Source of the DNA: Nigrospora sphaerica
Taxonomy: Eukaryota; Ascomycota; Sordariomycetes; Amphisphaeriales; Apiosporaceae
NCBI GenBank assembly: GCA_018287875.1
Contig: JAGVVL010000009.1
Location: 4,216,001 to 4,280,000 of the forward strand
Direction of reading: 5' to 3'
DNA: 64,000 nt
Made by a program: the position numbers and the translations under genes
Shown: in pieces, positions 55,392-64,000 of the stretch
Numbering within the stretch: the first letter of the stretch is position 1
Layout: each line of letters begins with the position of its first letter
Notes under the pieces: model-generated
Databases searched by the model: none
Told to the model about the DNA's origin: nothing
Seen by the model: the letters and a program-made list of their open reading frames with translations, nothing else

Positions 55392-56495
55392 GCCCGACGA
55401 CCCGGGATCCTGATTTATCATGGGGAGAGGGCGTGTTAAAACGGGTTTGAGAGGCATAGGAGCCGCCCAGGGCACATGATCAAGGGTGAGATGCCTCCAA
55501 TACAATGAAGACAGGAGAACCAGAGCACAAAAACCACCAGGCTTGATAGGGTAACATCTTACCAAGTGTGGTACATCTGAATTCAGTTTCTGAATCAATC
55601 TCACCTCTTGGACTTGCGATGCACCAAGGCCTTTATGACACAACGTAGCGTGTACAACGATAACTCCATCTGATTATACAGCTCGGTCAAAGATGAATTC
55701 AATCAGTGCCATAGTAGGGCCACAGCCATGCGTAAAGGTTATTTCCTCCGAAACATCACGAACACAGCGAAGAAAAGAGCGACGAATATTTACGTAACAG
55801 GAAACCTGGGTGAACGGATCGTTGATGAGCGTGTTGAGGATGTTTTGAAAATGCTACTCTTCTTGGGGCTGGTCATCAAAGCACGTCGAGATGACGAATA
55901 TGGCGGTCAGTAGGCTTGAAGAGGCCATCGAGGAAATGATCTCCCAGATCCATGGCTCGAGCACGTTGCTGTAGACACTTCCGCGAGGGTTTTTGGTTGC
56001 TTTCCCCGTCGCGTATTCTCAGCAGTTAATGATTTGGGTTCGAATTTCTGTCAGCCAGTAGTGTGTGGACAGGAAAGGAACAAGACGGCCCATCGTCAAA
56101 GGGGGGGCTGAAATGGAAATATCGTCAAGAAAAGGTGCTGCCTTCTGTGGAGGCTCAACCCCTGCAAGAGGCGACAGAAGCAGAGGTGGGGTCCAATCAG
56201 GGTGAGGTTCCCCCATACTAGGTAACCTCTTTCCCGACAGGTTACAAGCACCTTGAGCGATATCTCTTCGTCCCCTCCTCAGTTCTAATAACCCGCTGAG
56301 TGAAGCTTACATCAAGCATGAAGGTGACTTGGCCGGTTTATTGTATAATGGTACTAAGCTAATGATAACCAGTAAAAAAAGGGAGGCTCTTGGCCCGAAG
56401 TATAGTAAAAAAAAGCAGTCTATGTTACGAGAACTTGTTCAACCATTTCCCTCATCCAAACTTCAGTTAACTGATGATATGCAACATGCTGGTGA
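55392..56495. other. Intergenic between convergent genes
   Basis: 3' flanks of the GMC oxidase and the isocyanide synthase. No supported gene. Confidence 0.5.
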
Positions 56496-57896
56496 TCAAT
56501 CCGAGGCAAAGCCCACCGTCTCCACGGGTCCAGCCGTATGTGCTGCCCTCAGCACCGCCAGTTTCTCGAGCTGCGTCTGCGAGAGCCTCTTGACACCGGC
56601 CACGGCAGCTGTGGCGGGGAATATGATGAGGCGGTTCGGGTAGCGCGGCTCGCACGCGATCTCGGCGTCCTCGGCGAGCCAGTCCCAAACGCTCGACTTC
56701 TCGCGGAAGTAATAGGGGCGGCGGCGGGCGTCGCAAACGAGGTCGTGCGACGCCAACACGTCGCGCTTGTGCACCGTGCTGTAGGACCCATCGGCGGCGA
56801 TGGCGATGCTGGAGTGCCAGGGCGAGCGCGGGAACTCGCCCGAGCCTTGTACAATCAACGGGATCGACAGCTTGACCTTGCCCGTGGAAGGGTGGATGGA
56901 CATGCGCACGTAGTCGGGGCAGCGCGCCTGCAGGAGGTTTGTAAAGGACTCGGCGCGCACCATCATACGGATGGCAACCTTCTTAACCGTCTTGCGGTAC
57001 TGCGAGCCGCTGACGGCTTTGGCCTTGGCCGTGACGGGGCTGAACTTGAGGTCGCTCTCGAGGAAACGGATGAAGCCGCAGTACGTGGACAACGTATCGG
57101 CATCGTCCTTCATCATCTGTCGCGTCTCCTCCTCGGTGCGCCCGTAGTCGGCGAGCAGCTCATCGCGGCACTTCTGCGCAAGCGACAGGTACAGCGCCTT
57201 CTCCAGCTTCCGGCCTTCCGTGTAGCCCAGGATGTCCATGACCCGTAGCAGCTTGATGTTCTCAAGTCCGTGCTCGCGTGCCATGTCCACGAGGCCCTCG
57301 CTGTACTCCCAAGTGTCCTCGTCCGAGATTCCAACGACGTCGTCGAAGACGAGGCCGTCTGTGGCAATGTGAACCTGGCCGCCGGGAGGGTACACCGCCT
57401 TGATGTCCTCGCAAATCTGGTTGAGGCGGTAAAGGGCAAGCTCCTCGCCGAAGTCAGGCAAGACACCAGTCACCTTTTCGAGCCTGTTGACACTCTTCCA
57501 AGGGAATGCCGGTAGAATCATGCGGATGGCTTGGCCCTTCATGATCTGCCTTTTGACGCCCTCGATGAACAACGATTTCCCGAGCCAACCGGCCGCATTT
57601 TTTCCGTAAGTTTTCTCTGAGAGGTGTTTCCCATAGCGGTGAATGATATCAAGGACAGAACCAGCAAGCTCATCCAGGTTGTAAGGTTCCAGAGGGATTG
57701 AAGTAGGAAGAGCAGAAGACGTGTGTTTGATGTTGTGGTCCGCCCCTCGGCTCTCGTAATCGTGAAATTTCTTCGAGCCGAAGAAAGCATTTGAAGAAAG
57801 GGCTGATGTCACTACTCCTTGCCAACCATCAAGGCTCTTTCTTAGTGGAAAGATGGTCTTGGAATACATGTCAGATCGAATAAGTTGGGAACCCAT
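56496..57896 (-). CDS. Isocyanide synthase (DIT1/PvcA family)
   Basis: An intronless 466-residue frame. The family (PF05141-type) includes yeast Dit1, bacterial PvcA/IsnA and fungal isocyanide synthases such as those for xanthocillin; they turn the amino group of an amino acid, usually Tyr or Trp, into an isonitrile using ribulose-5-phosphate. Seen: an IIHRYGKHL region, IRMILPAFPWKSVNRLEKV, a common family block, then LPDFGEELALYRLNQICEDI, VHIATDGLVFDDVVGI, WEYSEGLVDMA, and a C-terminal YPNRLIIFPA. There is no fused dioxygenase, transferase or NRPS domain, so it is the stand-alone type. It is divergently transcribed from an MFS transporter over a 776 bp interval, a typical layout for a small metabolite cluster. 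Confidence 0.9.
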   Translation of the reverse strand: MGSQLIRSDMYSKTIFPLRKSLDGWQGVVTSALSSNAFFGSKKFHDYESRGADHNIKHTSSALPTSIPLEPYNLDELAGSVLDIIHRYGKHLSEKTYGKNAAGWLGKSLFIEGVKRQIMKGQAIRMILPAFPWKSVNRLEKVTGVLPDFGEELALYRLNQICEDIKAVYPPGGQVHIATDGLVFDDVVGISDEDTWEYSEGLVDMAREHGLENIKLLRVMDILGYTEGRKLEKALYLSLAQKCRDELLADYGRTEEETRQMMKDDADTLSTYCGFIRFLESDLKFSPVTAKAKAVSGSQYRKTVKKVAIRMMVRAESFTNLLQARCPDYVRMSIHPSTGKVKLSIPLIVQGSGEFPRSPWHSSIAIAADGSYSTVHKRDVLASHDLVCDARRRPYYFREKSSVWDWLAEDAEIACEPRYPNRLIIFPATAAVAGVKRLSQTQLEKLAVLRAAHTAGPVETVGFASD

Positions 57897-58672
57897 TGCG
57901 GAAACGAATGTGGGTGTAAAAGATGAGAGTACAAGATAGCCGAATTCAAATGAAGGGCAGGCAGTACTAGAGAGTGAGGTGGACGAAATAAAGAAAGACG
58001 AAGCGTCTTCAAAAGACCTGTATGAGGGACAACCAACTTTTGAATAGTGGGATAGACCAGAAAATGAGTGAAGAGAGTCCGGTACTTAAAAGAGTTCCAA
58101 CCATCTAGAGCATGAGATAATTCTTCGCTCTCGTCACCGTCGTATATTGTTACAGTTGGCTTACCTCGTGAGTTTGCAGTATAGACTCTGCAAGGTTTCT
58201 CCCTCGTCGTCACTATTGATACAACCCCTTATGTGATCGTCGATATTATGCGATCCCCTCTGAGACGCCGATACAATATAAGCACTTCGGTGTCCGCCGC
58301 CGAATTGACGCTTGGTTTCGCCGAGAATACACATAGCTATTCTTACCCATATGCCTGTTTATATTTATGCAAGGCGCATCCAGGCAAAAGAGATACTTGT
58401 CGGCTTTTTGCTACTGCCTCGGTGTCCGAAGTCGGGAAGCAGAAGACTGCTCTATCGTGACGCGACAAAGCAATAACCCACCTTACTCTTCCCTCGGCTG
58501 CCGGCGAGATGACGGTTGTGAAATGCACATAACTGTCATACACCCCCCTGTACCTGGATTCCCCTCGGTTTTCAAGTCTTTTCGTTAGCTGATGCATTGC
58601 CTTCCCTTCCCCCTCTTTTTATTCTTTTTCTCCACGAACGTGTATTGGTACCAATTCACTCTCTCGCACCCA
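57897..58672. promoter_or_regulatory. Shared divergent promoter region
   Basis: 776 bp between the starts of the isocyanide synthase (minus) and the MFS transporter (plus). No gene; likely co-regulation is inferred from the geometry only. Confidence 0.5.
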
Positions 58673-60134
58673 ATGCTCAACGAGATGCCAGCATTGAGAA
58701 TGACGGTGGATCCGAAGTCCTCACACTCCTCGACCTCGGCGGGGCAAGACACGCTCGCGTCCTCAGGCTCCGCCTCTGACGTCGCAGTACAGTTGACGCA
58801 GAGCGACAAAGCAGCGGTGGCGACCGAAGAGAATAGCACGACACTGAACGGCGGCTTCGTTGCCTGGTCCCAAGTCCTTGTCAGTTTTCTGCTCGTCTTC
58901 AACAGCTTCGGCTACTTTTCCTCCTTTGGTCTCTTCCAGTCCCACTGGACCGAAGCCCTTCACGCCCAGGAGTCCGACGTCGCTTTGGTCGGCTCCGTCT
59001 CGCTCTTCCTCATCTTCTTCCTCGGCTCGCTCTCCGGTCCTCTCATGGACCGGGGCTACTTCCGCTCCCTCATCTCGGTCGGCTGCTTCTTACATGTCTT
59101 GGCCGTCTTCAGCACCTCGGCCGTGGGCAGTTACTGGCAGCTGTTCCTTGCTCAGGGTCTTGCGCAGGGCGTTGGGTCCGGCTTGCTGTTTACCCCATGC
59201 ATCACGCTTGTTGCCATTTATTTTACCGAGGGCGCAGTGTTGGCACTCAGCGTTGCTGCTTGTGGAGCGCCCGCTGGTGGTGTCGTTTTCACCTTGGTAG
59301 GTGACCGGTTAGGCCTTCCAAGTTTGAGCACCGTACTAAGCAACAACACGCAGATTTATCAGCAGCTCTCTGTCCGGCTTGGGGCACCCTGGACTATAAG
59401 AATCATGGGCTTCATTGTATTGCTCAACGCGACTTTCATCATGGTTCTGGGCCGGCCAAAAAGCTTCAAGAAAGACAGACGCAGCTTTATCGAACTTTCC
59501 GCGTTCAAGGAGCCCGTCTATGCACTGTTCGCTGTTGGCATTTTCTTCACTCTGCTAGGCCTCTACATTGGCTACTTCTATGTGCGTTGCCTTTCCGGTT
59601 ACCCCCAAAGTCACTCTCTGACGACTCAATGGGTAGACAAGTACTTACGGTCGCACTGTTATTGGAATATCGCAATCAGAGTCTCTGGTGCTTCTCATGG
59701 TTCTCAATGTCGCCGGTCTGCCTGGTCGTCTGGTCCCGGCATACCTTGCTAACCAGTTCTTCGGATCCTTCAACACGCTGCTTCCATTTACGCTGGGATG
59801 CAGTATCCTGTTCTTTGTGTGGATTCGCATCACGACCAACGGGGCGTACTACGCTTTCGTGGCGCTGTACGGCATTTGCACTAATGCAGTGCAGACACTG
59901 TTCCCATCGGCGCTTTCGAGCCTCATCAAGGACCCCAGTAAGATGGGCCAGCGCGTCGGTATGGTATTTAGCGTGGGCAGTCTGGCCTGTCTCATGGGCC
60001 CGCCGCTGGCAGGCGTTTTGATCAGGGTCGGCAAGGGCGATTACCTTTACATGCAACTTTATGGCGGTGTCTCCATCCTGCTAGGATTTGTATTTATGAG
60101 CCTTTCGCGGTTCATGTTGAGTCGGACCCGTTAA
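58673..60134 (+). CDS. MFS transporter, monocarboxylate-transporter-like
   Basis: Exons 58673-59581 and 59637-60134 with a 55 bp intron give 468 residues; the join IGYFY-TSTYGRTVIGISQSESLVLL keeps the family pattern. After an acidic, Ser-rich cytoplasmic N-terminus, 12 hydrophobic helices are visible, beginning GGFVAWSQVLVSFLLVFNSFG with the SLC16-like FGYFSSFGLFQSHW, then LSGPLMDRGYFRS, GVGSGLLFTP and, in the second half, GLPGRLVPAYLANQFFG. Fungal members of this group export metabolites or import organic acids. Divergence from the isocyanide synthase suggests export of its product. An upstream in-frame start at 58592 is possible but adds an unlikely hydrophobic leader. Confidence 0.9.
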
Positions 60135-60789
60135 CTTGAGCATTGCGTGGCATTTTCGCAGATTAACACGGCCATATATACATTTATGAACACCATCGAC
60201 GACAGTGGAATTAAGACTACCATTCGCTACCATATACTTAACGGTGCCACTGTGACTCCCCCAGACCCTTACAGTAAGTAAGCGGATAATAAAGTCGATT
60301 TAGGTTCTATACTATAGGTTTAGGTTCCTATTCTATCGGTATAGGTTAGGCTAGTAGATAGGACGTAGCTTAAAGAGCTATAATAGAAGTCTCCACGGTC
60401 GTAGACTCTTATCTAAATGCTCACCGGAGGTCCGTATATAGCGGGCTCAGTAGAACTCTATTATAGGATAACTAATCTATAGCTAGTTTGAGATGTCTTA
60501 GAGGTTGCTCTATAACAGTACAGCCTATTACGGTCTACTCCGTGATAGCCTAACCAATTCGGTATGTGAATTATCTCGCTTAATTGAGATTAACAGATGG
60601 CGGGTTCTCCTATAAAGACAAAACGACTTGTTTAAAGTGATAGGCCTCTTTCTAATTAGTAATATTTATGACTTTTATTTTAGACTTAACGCTGGCTAGC
60701 TAAGCCCGCACGGTAGTATTCGATAAGCGGCCCTGGGCCTCTTACGGTTTAGAACGCTCTTCCTAGAAGGAATAGAACTTATTATTTTA
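60135..60789. other. AT-rich decayed stretch
   Basis: Strongly AT-rich and rich in TA and stop codons, as expected for RIP-mutated DNA. No gene; probably part of the decayed polyketide synthase region. Confidence 0.45.
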
Positions 60790-61440
60790 TATGTATTAAC
60801 TGCGGCCGGCGAAGTCGAAAAAGAGGGACTAGACGCCCGAGATAACCTCAGGCTAGCCCCGGCGGCCGACGTAGCCGGCGGGGATAGACTCGGTGAATAT
60901 AACATGGACGTTCTACTCCGACACAGTGTGGTAGCTTATCTCGGTGACGGTACTCTCGGTTAGGTCGCCGGAGCACTCGACGAAGCAGAGGCCGCTAACG
61001 GAGCTGCTGTCGGCACCGGAACCGACGAGGCCGCTTCTTAGCTAGCGCGTTTATGAAGAGGTTGGCCGCCACGCAGTTGCATTGGCCACTGTTGCCGAAG
61101 ACAGCGGCCGTCGGCGAGAAGAAGACGAAGAAATTAAGTGGTGCCTCCTGGCGGCAGCCGCTCGTCACGAACATGACGTCCCCGCAGTACTGCCAATTAT
61201 CCGGAGCGCGTCGATGTTAGGCGGCGTGACGAATTTCATGGAGGCTTCCCCGAGCTCCATTTGACATATAATAGCGCTGTTAGTTAATGATGTGTCCTCC
61301 TTATTAAACACCTCGATAGTCCCGTGGCGTTCGACCTTTAGGAATCGAGCCGCAACTATGGCACTCATTTCGTCGCACATGCCGCTGGTATTGGCCGTCT
61401 TACCGCCGGGGGGTTTTATTCCGAAGATATCTTCCATCAT
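60790..61440 (-). pseudogene. Polyketide synthase ketoreductase-domain relic
   Basis: On the minus strand, in pieces across frames: RFLKVERHG and TNSAIICQM at about 61200-61345 (compare the GVANGAMVL.D stretch of ketoreductases), then NFFVFFSPTAAVFGNSGQ at 61082-61136, a strong match to the ketoreductase FF.LFSS...VFGN.GQ.NY motif, VAANLFINALAKKR at about 61025-61070, and SSVSGLCFVECSGDLTEST farther on. Stops and frame changes separate them. The order fits the ketoreductase domain of a fungal reducing PKS or PKS-NRPS. Other domains (KS, AT, ACP) are not recognisable nearby, so this is a decayed fragment. Confidence 0.75.
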
Positions 61441-62438
61441 CTCATATTACCAACTGCCACGACGGCATCTCTCTGCCAGTAGGGCCCGTCGATTATCGTG
61501 CCTCTACGCCCCTCACGCCCCCCGGACGCTTCCCATGCGGCGAGGTGGCAAGATTTTGCCAGTGAAGGGTTCCGGCCTGTTAGCCAAGGGTTTGACGCGA
61601 TGTTAGCCAGTTGTTGAGTCCCGTGAAACTTGACCTGGCGACGGGATCTCGCTGAGCTGCTACGGATCTCAACGTGCTACTGTATCGGCAACGTCGTACG
61701 GGCCTCGGCGAGTAGCTCAGGGCCGTTCGGAACGGAAGACGGATTCATCGAGTAACCAAGCTTATCTGTTTGCTGGACGGCTTCCCACACGGCTCCTGTG
61801 GAGACTCATCTCACACGACGTATGCAGCACGTTTCCTAGACCTGAACTGGCCGCCTATGTTCGGGGGCGAGCGGGTGGATAGAATGACGCAGTCACACAT
61901 CCCGTAGCATCTGTGGCCGGCTTATTTCAGTGGCGTCATGTTTCCCTGAGTCAAGCACCCTGCTGGCAACGGTTAAAATACCTTACGGGGCAGGCCGCTG
62001 CAGGTATGGCGTCCTATAGCTCTAAAGCTTAATTCATGGCATCCTGGCATGTTTTTCAGGTCATAAAGCACAATATAATTGCGGTAAATCCGGGGGCATT
62101 CTGGGAGCTGTGCACCGACACTCGTGCCTTGGAGTGAGGGATCGGTATTCGACATACCACGGAACTTCGAGCCCTGGCGCCTTTGTACACTCTCTGGATT
62201 TCCTCCCCGCTTGGCCATACTTTACCACCGCGGACGCCTGCGACCTTGGCCTGCTAGTGTAGCCTGAATTGCATGCCAAGCTTGATCCTGCCTCCCCGTC
62301 ATCCTCGCATGGCGTGGTTTGGATGAGTCCGCACCAGACGTGCCGGACGGTAGCCTATGCAGCGGACAACGGGGGACGCCAGTGTGGTTCCAGGTCAAAA
62401 GGAAGACCTCGGAGTATCGAAGGCGAGCAGGCCCTGCA
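61441..62438. other. Gene-free stretch
   Basis: No supported gene. Short frames only. Confidence 0.5.
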
Positions 62439-63827
62439 TCATCGCTCGAAGACCACCCAGGGCCCTCCTTTGCAGCGTCGCCATCCGCTCAAGTCCCACT
62501 TGATAGGAAGTTTCGATTTGTATCGTACCTGCACCCGCTTCAGTCGGACCAGCCGTCGGCTCGATAAGACCCTCCGAACGCCGGTATGGATGGCGGTCCT
62601 TCCGCAAGCGTAGCTGCAGAGGCTTAGAGACTCCAGACAACCAGGGAGAAGAGACTCCAGGCCGCCTTCTGCCACCGGATCGTCGTTTTCGGTACGGAGC
62701 AGGGCATCTTGCTGCACCGACAGGTGTCTCAGTCGCGGCAGCCCTCGGAGACTGCCAATCTCGCCCTCGGTTCTGCGTGTCTCATACTCGAAGTTCTCTA
62801 AGCAGTCCAGGTCGAGGACCTCGAGCGCGGCCCCATGGTCTCGGAGCGCTGCACCGATGCGGCCAAAGTCCAAGTGGCTGTCATCTAGGCCCACGGTTGC
62901 CCAGGCCACCTGCAGCGTCTTTAGCGAGGGGCACATCCGTAGGAGGTCCTCGAAGCCTTCGGCTTCGGCCAGAGACTGCTCGAGATAGACATGCTGTAGA
63001 GACGATTGCCGTGGAGGCGGGTCCGAGGTTGGCGCCCCCCGTGCCAACGTGGTGTCGAGTTTCACCCTACAGCCTTTAAAGACTCGTAAACGGGGCAATA
63101 GGAATAAATCTTGGCAATCTTTCAGGCCAAGCGGGAAGTCCTCATCCCAACAATCGATGTAGAGTTCTTCTAATTTCGAAAGGGGGGTATAAGAGACCAT
63201 GGTCGCGGGGGTGGCTAAACTCATACCCTGCTGCGGCTGGACTGCCTGAGAGGTTTGCTCCTCCAGTTCTGACCCGGCTGCGCTTCGGATCATGGCATCG
63301 AGTACCCGGTTAATATATGGGGCCGAATACTTGAGACGCTTTAGGTTGGGAAAAAGCGTGATCCAGTGGGCGAACCAGATGTCGGCGACATTTCGGTTCG
63401 TCTCGCCCCACTCGTTGGGTAGGAAAGGCGATCTGGGGACCCACCGTTCAAGGAAGTGGCATCTAGGCCGCGTCTGTGATCCAATCTCAGTGTAGTATGG
63501 AAGAATGAGATCGTCGAATTCCTCCCGGTCCACGAAATCTTCTTCAAGGGTAACCGTCTCGACATACTGTGTCAAGTACGGGTGCTCATGCAGCGTAGAT
63601 AACAGGGCGTCGCGGGCCTCCTTGATCGGGGACGGCAGATGGCGATAGAGAAGCGGCTGGGCAAGTCGTAAAAATAGCGACGAAGTACGGCAGAGTCTCG
63701 CTAGAGCCGTGAGGCTGTCGCGAACCGTCTTGCTCCATTTGCCTACCCCAGAAATGGAGACACCCTCGATGCGAATCTCCAGTTGGTCGACAACAACCGC
63801 CCACACCTTGTCAGGAATGTGCTTCAT
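62439..63827 (-). CDS. F-box/leucine-rich-like protein
   Basis: An intronless 462-residue frame. The N-terminus (IPDKVWAVVVDQLE, then LARLCRTSSLFLRLAQPLLYRHL) fits a fungal F-box-like motif, which would bind Skp1 in an SCF ubiquitin ligase. The remainder carries irregular leucine-rich segments (LFPNLKRLKYSAP, LSKLEELYIDCWDEDF, CPSLKTLQVAW, LEVLDLDCLENF, LPRLRHLSVQQD, LESLSLCSY), the usual layout of fungal F-box/LRR proteins that recruit substrates. No specific substrate can be suggested. The segment at about residues 190-215 is a Gln/Ala-rich linker. Confidence 0.85.
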   Translation of the reverse strand: MKHIPDKVWAVVVDQLEIRIEGVSISGVGKWSKTVRDSLTALARLCRTSSLFLRLAQPLLYRHLPSPIKEARDALLSTLHEHPYLTQYVETVTLEEDFVDREEFDDLILPYYTEIGSQTRPRCHFLERWVPRSPFLPNEWGETNRNVADIWFAHWITLFPNLKRLKYSAPYINRVLDAMIRSAAGSELEEQTSQAVQPQQGMSLATPATMVSYTPLSKLEELYIDCWDEDFPLGLKDCQDLFLLPRLRVFKGCRVKLDTTLARGAPTSDPPPRQSSLQHVYLEQSLAEAEGFEDLLRMCPSLKTLQVAWATVGLDDSHLDFGRIGAALRDHGAALEVLDLDCLENFEYETRRTEGEIGSLRGLPRLRHLSVQQDALLRTENDDPVAEGGLESLLPGCLESLSLCSYACGRTAIHTGVRRVLSSRRLVRLKRVQVRYKSKLPIKWDLSGWRRCKGGPWVVFER

Positions 63828-64000
63828 CTCGGATTTAAAGAAATGGTGTCGTGGCGAGAATTCGTAAACGTCGTAGGAGGTCCGACGTTACCAAGAGTTG
63901 AATATAGTTTAGCGTAGGTGGTATGTAGAGGAGGTTGTCTTTAGGTCGGGGGGGATTACGGGATCCGATCTTTTAATGAAGTACCTACCTTAACTACCTA
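63828..64000. other. Upstream region of the F-box-like gene
   Basis: Promoter side of the minus-strand gene. Nothing specific seen. Confidence 0.4.

Overview
The window looks like genomic DNA of a filamentous ascomycete (Pezizomycotina, probably Sordariomycete-like). Genes are broken by 55-180 bp introns with GT...CTRAC...AG signals. The gene content is also fungal: a fused biotin enzyme, a HET-domain protein with a ZZ finger, GH47 and GT32 mannosyl enzymes, secreted GMC oxidase, P450s, an isocyanide synthase, and pogo/Fot1-type transposons decayed by transition mutations as in RIP. I cannot name the species.

Layout. 1-1.6 kb: 3' part of a bifunctional biotin gene (dethiobiotin synthetase/DAPA aminotransferase). 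2.2-3.1 kb: an unknown secreted protein. 4.5-8.8 kb: two copies of one 1.86 kb pogo-like transposon in head-to-head inverted orientation, both dead. 9.2-9.7 kb: a small secreted cysteine-rich protein, reconstructed across an intron. 12-14.2 kb: HET+ZZ protein. 15.8-17 kb: multipass membrane protein. 17.4-18.4 kb: GT32 glycosyltransferase. 19-20 kb: single-pass surface protein. 20.8-21.4 kb: START-like (DUF7053-type) protein. 22.7-23.4 kb: a P450 relic.

24.8-45 kb is a secondary-metabolism region. A homologue of the Botrytis abscisic acid sesquiterpene synthase BcABA3 (27.6-29.1 kb) lies between two P450s (24.8-26.4 and 31.4-33.6 kb). Two more P450s (37.0-39.0 and 40.3-42.1 kb) and an AsaB/GA4-desaturase-like oxidase (44.0-45.0 kb) follow on the + strand. 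The likely logic is farnesyl diphosphate cyclisation by the ABA3-like enzyme followed by several oxidations. The ABA4-type dehydrogenase is not in the window, so the end product may be abscisic acid or another sesquiterpenoid.

47.5-49.4 kb: a third, different pogo-like element with 40 bp terminal inverted repeats and a mutated catalytic Asp. 50.3-52 kb: secreted GH47 alpha-mannosidase. 53.2-55.4 kb: secreted GMC oxidoreductase in five exons. 56.5-60.1 kb: an isocyanide (isonitrile) synthase of the DIT1/PvcA family, divergent from an MFS transporter. Next to it, at 60.8-61.4 kb, is a decayed polyketide synthase ketoreductase fragment. 62.4-63.8 kb: F-box/leucine-rich-like protein. The long gene-free stretches between these blocks show no convincing genes.
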